Assembly (NCBI GenBank): GCA_965220485.1 | Contig: OZ244832.1 | Span: 4,216,001 to 4,280,000, forward strand | Source: Aldehydirespirator sp965220485 | GTDB lineage: Bacteria; Actinomycetota; Acidimicrobiia; Acidimicrobiales; Aldehydirespiratoraceae | Length of the DNA stretch: 64,000 nucleotides | Reading direction: 5' to 3' | Shown: positions 51,601 through 57,608 of the stretch, piece after piece | Numbering within the stretch: the stretch's first letter is position 1 | Layout of the letters: every line of letters begins with the position of its first letter | Made by a program: the position numbers and the translations under genes | Notes under the pieces: generated by a model | What the model was told of the DNA's origin: nothing | The model's database searches: none | Seen by the model: the letters and a program-made list of their open reading frames with translations, nothing else

Positions 51601-52179
51601 CCTGAGGACGAGGAGTCGCAGGACCGTGCTGATGTGTTCGCTGACTTCGAGGATGCAGGGGTGCATGAGGCGGCGGTGAGGGCGTTGGCGGCTGACGGGG
51701 TGCTGGGAGGCACCGGCTGTGACGAGGCCAGGCTGTGCCCGGGGGAGCCGATCCGTCGCTGGGAGATGGCGGTGTGGCTCGTGCGGGTTGTCGACGGCAC
51801 CGACCCTGAGCCTTCAGCTGCTTCTCGGTTCGAGGACGTGGAGCGCGACTCGTGGTGGGCCGATCATGTGGAGCGGCTGGCGGAATTGGAGATCACCTTG
51901 GGGTGCTCGGCCGAGCCGGCGCTGTATTGCCCCGGAGAAGCGGTCACCCGCGCGCAGATGGCGAGCTTCCTGGCTCGGGCCTTCGAGCTTGCCGCCGCGC
52001 CCCCGGCAGGCTTCGGGGACACCTCCGAGAGCGTGCACGCGGCCAACATCGACGCCCTGTTCGCTGCGGGGGTCACCTTGGGCTGCCGCACCGACCCGCT
52101 GGAGTACTGCCCGCAGCGCCACACCACTAGAGCCCAGATGGCAAGCTTCCTGCGGCGGGCCCGCACAAGCCGGAACTGA
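45628..52179 (+). CDS. Giant secreted multidomain protein (FN3, cadherin, glucose/sorbosone dehydrogenase, SLH-like)
   Basis: The 2183-residue protein has a signal peptide (LALLAFCATGCLLLAGGDARA). In order: FN3 (about 37-141), a region like a gluzincin protease with THELARIF at about 228 (HELAR in place of HELAH, so zinc binding is doubtful; 158-391), FN3 (396-491), SwmB-like repeats (495-830), cadherin-like (830-937), a six-bladed glucose/sorbosone dehydrogenase propeller (about 1035-1371: VSGLSVPWGIAFAPDQTM, GLMAIVVDPGFASNRRFYT, YGHRNVQGLAL, NYGWDPVPGY), further cadherin repeats, a run of 11 Gly (about 1978-1990), and an SLH-like Cys triplet (2004-2180) as in the 38294 protein. Probably an envelope-tethered sugar- or ligand-binding adhesin or PQQ-type oxidoreductase. 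Confidence 0.88.
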   Translation: MAVSLSCRVRRLALLAFCATGCLLLAGGDARAQTPDVPDAPEAVAAYSLADEQLEVRWSSSDFASTTGYKVQWRSGDEEYDSSRQASVDPSTSLVSGSSTDSTKRYKHTITGLTNSTQYTVRVVATNAGGDSDVSPETTGTPRSEPGQPSQFIENEVVNMHESAYPWLRETWDYVTAQSVSVEFHPHSGNSVTVWCSPDRPMESNLRKCYAEAISIGRSSPRLIPAITHELARIFTLANGLADQPAPLGIAHVYFYELGLNRSFCPPAELFADVLMTLVHGSLTRTTSTYWSQCPGTPDAVTDEALAVVRSAAAGETPSWLSDTYDDADGEPDLERLWADVKDMARAKHRSAAVFQLRDAFGGYCDNEKATDAAFGTGAARNPWSNGGCVPEAPRDPALAITGGFGSGGSLTATWAPPAGDGGSPILGYRVQFKFGSEEYNTLLQTVARDLARLHVDWINLSENVAFTVRILAFNQNGDGAYSAETTATPTAPDMTAPVLRGARVDGSTLVLSYGETVDSSSQPAVGAFTVQVAAVDRAVTGVSVGDLSVTLTLASAGEAVTVTYTAPSGSGASPIQDLVGNDAAGLSGQEVRNDTTAAAIVSDPGTDMTYVLNDQLRTTSDVIDVTVTFGQSVKVTGDPELTLQVGSTMRQAVYVSGSGTTALTFRYRVDEGDKDTDGVSIPANPIGRRAGTIRYVSDSVEAPARVELAAQPGHRVDGVRPALVAASGVDNSSILTLTWDKALDEDSVPSPDADAFVVLVGDVDREVTRVSVEGTSVALTLASSLASGDEGSVSYRVPHSRHDPLRDTFGNHPGVSSRATIVIEDAEFAPEFPSAETGARSVAENTPARTDIGSPVAAVDLDGDALTYLLGGVDAASFGIVASSGQLLTRDALDYESESSYSVAVSVHDGKDADGNADTTIDDSVEVAVTVANLDEAGTVSLSPAQLRVGAVVRATVSDPDGSVRSVSWRWARSSDRSSWTNVSSGFRAGYTPAADDRGVWLRAPASYRDGEGSNKAAEVVSSGPVGGRAPAPELSVKTLVSGLSVPWGIAFAPDQTMLFTQRSGVLSARLGDGTVQTVSADLSDLFARGETGLMAIVVDPGFASNRRFYTCQGHTGSQVQVIAWTIDASYTAATRVADPLVGGLPSRGRHGGCRLRFGPQGYLWIATGDAATGTNPQDLSSLGGKVLRVDSSTGAAAPGNPTAGSRVYTYGHRNVQGLALRPGTTQMWSVEHGPSVDDEINLLVAGGNYGWDPVPGYNESVPMTDLVKFPGAVEAKWSSGNPTLAASGGVFLDGGVWGPWEGRLAVASLRNRTLRVFEFTPAGALASEIVVGALGGYGRLRTPMLGPDGALYVSTSNGGGSDRILRVTPQQAPEFPAQSASAEVAEDTGTASVVATVAASDFNHDQLAYTLGGTDAASFNIADPAVGELRANAELDYETKRTYRVTVTATDPDGMSDSIALTIEVTDVNEAPAVSGDAAPRFAENDPNNQTYTVADYDADDPENDTITWSLPAGDDRGAFTVTSRGGVLRFKAPPDYESPTDRDRYNDYEVAVRAFDGTHAVDFAAIVSVVNADEDGELSLSSTQPQAGTALTAVLEDPDGAVSGVGWMWEHSSNRNNWNAISGAVSAAHTPVAAHIGRYLRVTASYSDGHGDAKTAQAAPANPVRAQPVTNRPPEFPATETGMRSVNENTAGGRRIGSPVAASDEDGNTLTYTLSDDDSGSFDIVDSTGQLLTKNPLDHEAEPAYSVTVRATDPSGLFDEIDVTISVLDVNEPPVLSGRTSVQHDEDSGAAVAVYTAEDPEAAANPGQSPVTWSLSGNDGGDFTISSGGALEFAAGPDFENPADTGTDNVYNVIVRASDGALSGTLTVTVAVANADEDGTLALPSREPEVGTPIQPGLTDPDRAVSAVTWQWERSADRTIWSSIEGAASNIYTPTAGDVGHFLRVTAFYADGHGSGKTAQAATEVTVQPSTDPDPGGGGGGGGGGGGAPEDEESQDRADVFADFEDAGVHEAAVRALAADGVLGGTGCDEARLCPGEPIRRWEMAVWLVRVVDGTDPEPSAASRFEDVERDSWWADHVERLAELEITLGCSAEPALYCPGEAVTRAQMASFLARAFELAAAPPAGFGDTSESVHAANIDALFAAGVTLGCRTDPLEYCPQRHTTRAQMASFLRRARTSRN

Positions 52180-52300
52180 TCCCCGAACCGTCAGCGAGGG
52201 CAGTCAGGCTCACGCCCGGTCCGCCGCCCGCGGTCCCGCGGCAGAGCGTCAGCGCTAGCCCACCTGACGGCTGACTGGTTCTAGTCCGAGGTTCTCAGAA

Positions 52301-52311
52301 TTATAGCCTTG
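52301..52311 (+). repeat. 11-bp direct repeat TTATAGCCTTG, left copy
   Basis: The same 11-mer is at 54053-54063, so the two copies bracket the AlbA_2/HATPase gene. It may mark a duplication site of an inserted gene, or be chance. Confidence 0.4.
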
Positions 52312-52326
52312 AGGGCGGTTTGCTGG

Positions 52327-52332
52327 TAGAAT
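52327..52332 (+). promoter_or_regulatory. -10 box of a probable leaderless transcript
   Basis: TAGAAT lies seven bases before the GTG at 52340, with no ribosome-binding site in between. This spacing is the usual signature of leaderless mRNAs in actinobacteria. Confidence 0.55.
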
Positions 52333-52339
52333 AAAACTT

Positions 52340-54058
52340 GTGACCTGGTTCCCGGTTCCGACGGAAGTCACCGACGCCCTCGATCAAATTGATGGAGGGC
52401 AGGTCCAGCCGAGCGACTTGGAGTCGGAGACGATGGAATTCAAGTCGGAACGGGGCGGCCATCGCAAGACGCTCAGCAAGGTGGCCGAGGCCGCGATGTG
52501 CCTGGCCAACAGTCGGGGCGGGACGGTCGTGGTCGGCGTGGAGAACGCGATCATCGGCCGCGGCGCGTTCTCAGGCACCACCCTCGATCTCCATGAGGCC
52601 CGCCGCTACATCTTCGACTCGTTGACCCCCGGCCTGACGGTCACGGTTGCGGAGCACCGGCACCACGGTGCGAGACTTGTGCTCGTCGGAGTGCCGGCGG
52701 GAGCGACGGTGCACGCTGTCGCCGGAAAGGTGGCTAGGCGCATCGGGCGCTCATGCATGCCGCTGGCCCCCGATCAGGTCGCCGCACTCCACGACGAGCG
52801 CGCCGGCCGCGACCCGTCCGAAGTGCGCAGCAGACGGTCGGCGGACGAGGTCGATCCTGTTGCCATAGCTCTGGCACGGCGCCATCTCCGGCAGCTCACC
52901 GGCGAGCAAGTCCGCTGGGCTGACCTGTCCAGCCCAGAGCTGTGCAGGGCCATGGGTGTAGCGACAGATGACGGTGAGCTCTTGATCGCCGGAGAACAGC
53001 TATTTTGCGCTGGCAACAACGAGGCCGTCGTCTACCAGCATCGGGCTAGTGCCGGATCTCCCGTCGATGCCAGTGAGCGGTTGGCGATGCCTCTCGTGAC
53101 AGCCTTCAGCCGCACCCTCGAACACGTCACTGCACGCAACGGCTGGGATCCTCTTCTGCTGCGCAGCGGACAGCAACTGCGGCTTCAGTGGTATCCCGAC
53201 GATGTTGTGCGGGAGGCGCTCGCCAATGCCTTTGTGCATCGGAGGCTCGACCTAGCCGACCCGGTGCATGTAGAGCACTTTGACGATTCGCTCTCCATCA
53301 CCTCCATGGGGGCGCTTGTGAGCGGCGTGACCGTCGACAACATCCTGACGGCTGCTTCGAGGCCCCGCAACCGGCTACTGGCCCGAGCGTTCCGCAGCCT
53401 CGGACTGATCGAGGAGCTGGGAACTGGAGTCGGTCGGATGTACCGGTCGATGCTGCGCCTCGGCAAACCACCTCCGTCGTACCAGACTTCGGCAGAATCG
53501 GTTCGGGTGTCGTTGGTTGGGGGTAGCGCGGTCATTGCCTTCGCCCGGTTCGTCGCTTCTATGGACGAGCCGCTGCGTGACGATGTCGAGGCACTGCTTG
53601 TGCTGAGACGCCTTTGCGAGGCCAACAGCACCTCGTCAGCAGACATGGCGCCGCGGTTTCAGCGCTCGGTCGACGAGACCGCGAGTTCTCTGAGGCGAGT
53701 GTCCGACGGGCCTCACCCGCTCATTGAGCCGCTGCACGCGTCCGCGAGCACATCTCGCGTGCGCTATCGGCTGACCGGTGCCACCTCTGCTGGGCTCGCC
53801 TCGGCGGTGGTGCATCGCCGCCACACCAGACGCGAGACAGCAGAGAAAGTGGTCGCTTACGTGTCAGAGCATGGGCGCATCACCAACGCTGACGTGCGGA
53901 GCTTGTTCAATGTCGGTACTCCCCGAGCCTCGGCGATCCTGCGGGACTTGGTGCAGGCGATGACCTTGGAGCGCACCAGCGACTCCAGGCGGGGCCCAGC
54001 GGTCGAGTACGGACCGGGGCCTTTCTTCGAAGCCCTGGTACACAAGTTTGGGTTATAG
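52340..54058 (+). CDS. AlbA_2 domain and HATPase-like transcriptional regulator/ATPase
   Basis: The 572-residue protein belongs to the COG2865 type. N-terminal AlbA_2 domain: TMEFKSERGGHRKTLSKVAE (residues 31-50) then AMCLANSRGGTVVVGVEN. Central HATPase_c_4-like part: WYPDDVVREALANAFVHRRL (N-box style) and GTGVGRMYRSM (G-box style). C-terminal portion with a winged helix (HGRITNADVRSLFNVGTPRA). Proteins of this sort bind nucleic acid and ATP and act as regulators; the exact target is unknown. GTG start at 52340 is probably leaderless. HsdR at 2774 carries a related AlbA_2 domain. Confidence 0.82.
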   Translation: MTWFPVPTEVTDALDQIDGGQVQPSDLESETMEFKSERGGHRKTLSKVAEAAMCLANSRGGTVVVGVENAIIGRGAFSGTTLDLHEARRYIFDSLTPGLTVTVAEHRHHGARLVLVGVPAGATVHAVAGKVARRIGRSCMPLAPDQVAALHDERAGRDPSEVRSRRSADEVDPVAIALARRHLRQLTGEQVRWADLSSPELCRAMGVATDDGELLIAGEQLFCAGNNEAVVYQHRASAGSPVDASERLAMPLVTAFSRTLEHVTARNGWDPLLLRSGQQLRLQWYPDDVVREALANAFVHRRLDLADPVHVEHFDDSLSITSMGALVSGVTVDNILTAASRPRNRLLARAFRSLGLIEELGTGVGRMYRSMLRLGKPPPSYQTSAESVRVSLVGGSAVIAFARFVASMDEPLRDDVEALLVLRRLCEANSTSSADMAPRFQRSVDETASSLRRVSDGPHPLIEPLHASASTSRVRYRLTGATSAGLASAVVHRRHTRRETAEKVVAYVSEHGRITNADVRSLFNVGTPRASAILRDLVQAMTLERTSDSRRGPAVEYGPGPFFEALVHKFGL

Positions 54059-54063
54059 CCTTG
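54053..54063 (+). repeat. 11-bp direct repeat TTATAGCCTTG, right copy
   Basis: Mate of 52301-52311; it overlaps the stop codon of the AlbA_2 gene. Confidence 0.4.
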
Positions 54064-54126
54064 CCTAGAAGTTTGCATCGAGCCAAAACTAATTTGGTTT
54101 CCCAATAACTCCTATGAGTCCGCTCT

Positions 54127-54150
54127 GCCCTTTGATGACGAAAGGGCTTT
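54127..54150 (+). terminator. Intrinsic-terminator-like hairpin
   Basis: GCCCTTT-gatgacg-AAAGGGC (54127-54147) followed by TTT lies about 70 bp after the AlbA_2 gene. The perfect 7-bp arms and short T tract fit a terminator. Confidence 0.45.
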
Positions 54151-54333
54151 CCAATGGGGCTTATATCGCTAGTTACCCGATGGGCCGTATCGGTAGGAGA
54201 TCAGAGCCACAGGAATCGACACATCTTGGACAAACATGCAGATCAGGATGTGCGTCGTTGAGGCACCGCCGTCGTTAGTTGGTCTCTGGTCGCGCGCAGC
54301 CCGGAGCATTCGATGAAGCGGCCTGCGAGCTAG

Positions 54334-54486
54334 TCACTGGTCCTGTGGCTCGCGGTCGGTGAGGTAGCGCCACTCCCACTTCGGGGTCTGTGTAACGAGC
54401 GCTTTGGCGACGTTCTCGGGGGTGTCGGGGATCGGTTCAGGCATCTCCCGCGCCGGGCGGCCTCTACGTCGCTTGGTGTTGCTCAT
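54334..54486 (-). CDS. 50-residue conserved small protein with AT-hook-like RGRP start
   Basis: The ATG at 54486 encodes 50 residues: MSNTKRRRGRPAREMPEPIP, then DTPENVAKALVTQTPKWEWR and YLTDREPQDQ. The combination of an N-terminal RRGRP, MPEPIPDTPENVA and a terminal WxxL is a pattern I associate with short proteins in actinobacteria and their mobile elements. The basic RGRP suggests DNA minor-groove binding, though this is inference. It is convergent to the AlbA_2 gene, and upstream lies unassigned DNA. Confidence 0.6.
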   Translation of the reverse strand: MSNTKRRRGRPAREMPEPIPDTPENVAKALVTQTPKWEWRYLTDREPQDQ

Positions 54487-55154
54487 GGCGGTGCCTGCAT
54501 TGTGGTGGGGTTTCTGTTGTGCTCTCAGTTATTTCTCGGAGTTGTCCAACCATGGTAGAGACTAGACGGCGGGCCAGCCACCGCGGTGACAGTGCAAGGG
54601 TCAGAGGCGATCCACGGTGATCGTCAGGGAAGCCGACGGCATGGGCCGCGACAGCTGACCCCCCCGGCGTCGCCAGTTCGGCAGCGAAGCGGCGGGTGCC
54701 GCGATCGCTATGGCCCCTTGGCGACAGCGCGGCCAGCCCCCGCTACGGTGGCGGCCACCCGGCGCTGCACCGTGCGCGCCGACATATGCGGCCGCAATAG
54801 CCGCATCAACACGCAGCGAGCCGCCCTCCAGATGCGGGCGCAATGCCTGAAACGGCGCGTCGCCGCAGCCCGCTGTCTGTCGTCGAGCTTGGTCAGCAGC
54901 GGCCGCGCGCCCGCTGCTCGTGAAGCAGCACGGTCAAGTGAACGCCGATAGCGGCGCCGGATGGCTCACCGTCACCGTCGCCGTCGCCAGCCCCACAGAT
55001 GGCTCGCGCTGCTGCACCGCCGCATCGTGGACGCCGACCGTCGAGATGCGGCCACGCGTCGACTTCTCAACGGGGCCCTGATCCAGCCGTCGCTAGCGAA
55101 GCAACAGTCATGTTTATTCTGTGAGCATAGAGTGAAGAGATTATACGGAACGAA
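54487..55154. other. Intergenic DNA without a supported gene
   Basis: High-GC open frames exist on both strands but none has a recognisable start, motif or composition. A short A/T-rich run (TGTTTATTCTGTGAGC... to TTATACGG, about 55110-55150) just before the next start is the likely promoter region of the gene at 55155. Confidence 0.35.
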
Positions 55155-57608
55155 ATGCCAGAGGATCCAGCGAACGGCAGCACGCGTCGGGCCGCGAGCG
55201 CCGATCGTTGCAGTCGGGCTCGCCGCGGGCGCCGTTGGTGTCTCCTCATCTGGATCGTAGCGACAGTCGCGGTGGCGGCTGCGTCGGTGGCACCGACAGT
55301 CGCGGCCGACGCTGCGACCGACATCGAACACGACCTGATTGGTACTGCGCTGCTGCCAGCGTTGCAGACTTCGGGTGACCTGCAGCAAGCCTGGGCTCGT
55401 GGGCTCTCCGAGAAGGCCACAGCGCGGCGGACCCCGACCGGCGACGGCCCAGCCACCCGTCAGCACTCCAACGAACCGCTCCCCGCCGCCGGCGTCACAG
55501 TCGCGGCCGAGACGGCTGCAGTGGGCTGGTGGGACGGCACCGGCACCCTCGCAGAAGTTGCGCCTGCAATCGCCGCGCAGGGCCGCTGCGCCGCGCTGGG
55601 CGACGGCTGGTTCGTGCTGCTGGGCTCGGGCTCGCTCTCCAAGGTCTGCGACGGCACAGACGGTTCGCTGACCGGCTCGCCTGTTGGTGTGGGCTGGGTG
55701 GAGGGCTTCGATGCCGAGGGCCCATATGTGGAGGTGCTGCTGGTAGGCGCCGCGGCTATGGGCCGCGACACATACCGGGCGTTCGGCGAGTTGGATGTGG
55801 TGTTCGACGGCGGCGCGTTCGCGGCCGATTTCGCTGGATGCGAGCACCGGTCCGTCTCGGGCTGGTCGTCGTGTCGCACTGTCGTCGCGGACGCGGCGGT
55901 GCCGCCGGGCGGTTTCGTCGGGGTCGGCACAGTCGGCATAGAGCCTCCAGATGGGCGGGATAGCTCATCGCGTGACGCGCCGGCCACGCCTGCTGTGCAG
56001 CGCGCCGCGCTCGTCGCGCTCTACAACTCGACCGGCGGTGCGAACTGGACCCGCAAAACCAACTGGAACACGACTGCGCCGGTGAGCGACTGGTACGGCG
56101 TCACCACCGACGCCAACGGCTCGGTCACTGACCTGTACCTGTTCCGCAACAGCCTGTCGGGGGCGATCCCCACACAGATCGGCAACCTCACCAACCTCAC
56201 GGAGCTCAACCTCGGCAGCAACAGCCTGTCGGGGGCGATCCCCACACAGATCGGCAACCTCACCAACCTCACGGAGCTGGACCTCGGCAGCAACAGCCTG
56301 TCGGGGGCGATCCCCACACAGATCGGCAACCTCACCAACCTCACGGAGCTGGACCTCGGCAGCAACAGCCTGTCGGGGGCGATCCCCACACAGATCGGCA
56401 ACCTCACCGGCCTCAGAACGCTGGACCTGTCCTGGAATGACTGGTCGGTGCCGATCCCGGCCGAGCTTGGCAGCCTCACCAGTCTCACCCACCTGAACCT
56501 GCGGCGTGTCGGCCTGTCAGGGCTGTTTCCAGCGTGGGTCCGCGACCTCGCGAGCCTGACATTCCTGAACCTGGGCGGCAACAGTCTGTCGGGATCGATT
56601 CCCCCTTGGATCGGTGATCTCGCCAACCTGACGCAGCTCTGGTTGGGGGTCAGCGGCGTGTCGGGGCCGATCCCCTCAGAGCTTGGCGACTTGAGCCGTC
56701 TTACGCATCTGGACTTGCAGGTCAACGTCCTGTGGGGGCTGATTCCCGCAGAGTTCGGCGACTTGAGCAGCCTCGAGTTGCTGAACCTGGAGCACAACGG
56801 CCTGTGGGGGCCTATCCCGACAGAACTCGGAGAACTCGCCCGACTGCGCTTCTTGAAATTGAACAACAACAGTTTGTCGGGCTGCGTGCCGTCAGCGCTA
56901 TCGTCGGTCCGTTTCATCGAGTTCGATTCCGGCTTGCGGTATTGCCATGTGCGTGTGGGGGTGATCAGCGCCGAGCGTCTCGTGGGCACGCCGTCGGCGG
57001 TGCGGCCGGGCGCGGTGGCGCTGATCGGGCTGCGGCTGGTGGACGCCGCGGGTGATGAACTGGACTACACGGCGGTGCGGGCTGAGATCTCGGCAGGCTC
57101 CAGCGTCGGCGAGCGGGTCAGATGCTCTGCGCCGCGGGCCACGGTGCTGGGATCGGCCCGGCTCGGCGTCTGCATCACCGACGGCGAGGGCCGGATCGTG
57201 TTCAGCTACAGGGTCTCCACCAGCGTGAGCTTGTCGCGCCAGAGCTGGGACAGTCTGCGCATCTACATCGACGAGGACGGCGACAGCGCCTACGACGAGC
57301 CGCCGATCCGGGGGGTGCCCGGCGAGCCGGTCTACTACTACGGCGTGCGCATCGCCAAGCCGGTCAGCTATGTGGCTTTGGGCGACTCGTACTCCGCGGC
57401 GAGAACGGCCGCCAGGACGCCCTGTCCGGCCGGATCTACCAGTCCGCCAAGCCGGCGGGTCCCGAGTGCCGCCGCTGGCTGGAGGCCTACCCGCTGGTGT
57501 TCGCCGAGGACCATCTCGGCGACGAACGCCTCCACAGTGTGGAGACCTACGCCTGTGTCGGCGCAGTCACCTACAACATCTACGACGACAGGACCGACTC
57601 CGATGTGA
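55155..57608 (+). CDS. Secreted LRR protein, N-terminal part of a frameshifted LRR-SGNH-RTX protein
   Basis: The frame starts with a signal peptide (LIWIVATVAVAAASVAPTVA), then a 200-residue conserved region (GWWDGTGTLAEVAPAIAAQG, then VLLGSGSLSKVCDGTDG). Next is a plant-type LRR block: ALYNSTGGANWTRKTNWN, then twelve or so 24-residue repeats NSLSGAIPTQIGNLTNLTEL. Then comes a short beta domain, and at its end PVSYVALGDSYSA, the block I motif of SGNH hydrolases. At about 57396-57401 the expected GDSYSAGENG reads GDSYSAARTA: one G is missing (GCGGCGAG for GCGGGCGAG), so the frame leaves the SGNH domain and runs out at 57608. The continuation is in the next frame (57398-61201). Confidence 0.8.
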   Translation: MPEDPANGSTRRAASADRCSRARRGRRWCLLIWIVATVAVAAASVAPTVAADAATDIEHDLIGTALLPALQTSGDLQQAWARGLSEKATARRTPTGDGPATRQHSNEPLPAAGVTVAAETAAVGWWDGTGTLAEVAPAIAAQGRCAALGDGWFVLLGSGSLSKVCDGTDGSLTGSPVGVGWVEGFDAEGPYVEVLLVGAAAMGRDTYRAFGELDVVFDGGAFAADFAGCEHRSVSGWSSCRTVVADAAVPPGGFVGVGTVGIEPPDGRDSSSRDAPATPAVQRAALVALYNSTGGANWTRKTNWNTTAPVSDWYGVTTDANGSVTDLYLFRNSLSGAIPTQIGNLTNLTELNLGSNSLSGAIPTQIGNLTNLTELDLGSNSLSGAIPTQIGNLTNLTELDLGSNSLSGAIPTQIGNLTGLRTLDLSWNDWSVPIPAELGSLTSLTHLNLRRVGLSGLFPAWVRDLASLTFLNLGGNSLSGSIPPWIGDLANLTQLWLGVSGVSGPIPSELGDLSRLTHLDLQVNVLWGLIPAEFGDLSSLELLNLEHNGLWGPIPTELGELARLRFLKLNNNSLSGCVPSALSSVRFIEFDSGLRYCHVRVGVISAERLVGTPSAVRPGAVALIGLRLVDAAGDELDYTAVRAEISAGSSVGERVRCSAPRATVLGSARLGVCITDGEGRIVFSYRVSTSVSLSRQSWDSLRIYIDEDGDSAYDEPPIRGVPGEPVYYYGVRIAKPVSYVALGDSYSAARTAARTPCPAGSTSPPSRRVPSAAAGWRPTRWCSPRTISATNASTVWRPTPVSAQSPTTSTTTGPTPM
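56148..56435 (+). repeat. 72-bp tandem repeats encoding LRR units
   Basis: Four units starting AACAGCCTGTCGGGGGCG begin at 56148, 56220, 56292 and 56364 with exact 72-bp period (24 residues) and almost no substitutions. DNA-level identity points to recent expansion. Confidence 0.9.

Noticed and set aside
46414..51666. Several 450-630 residue minus frames opposite the giant protein gene
   Set aside because: Low-complexity Arg/Gly/His shadows typical of GC-rich coding DNA.
54586..54951. Plus and minus frames of 80-120 codons in the gap before 55155
   Set aside because: No start signal, no protein-like features and no overlap with any recognised family.
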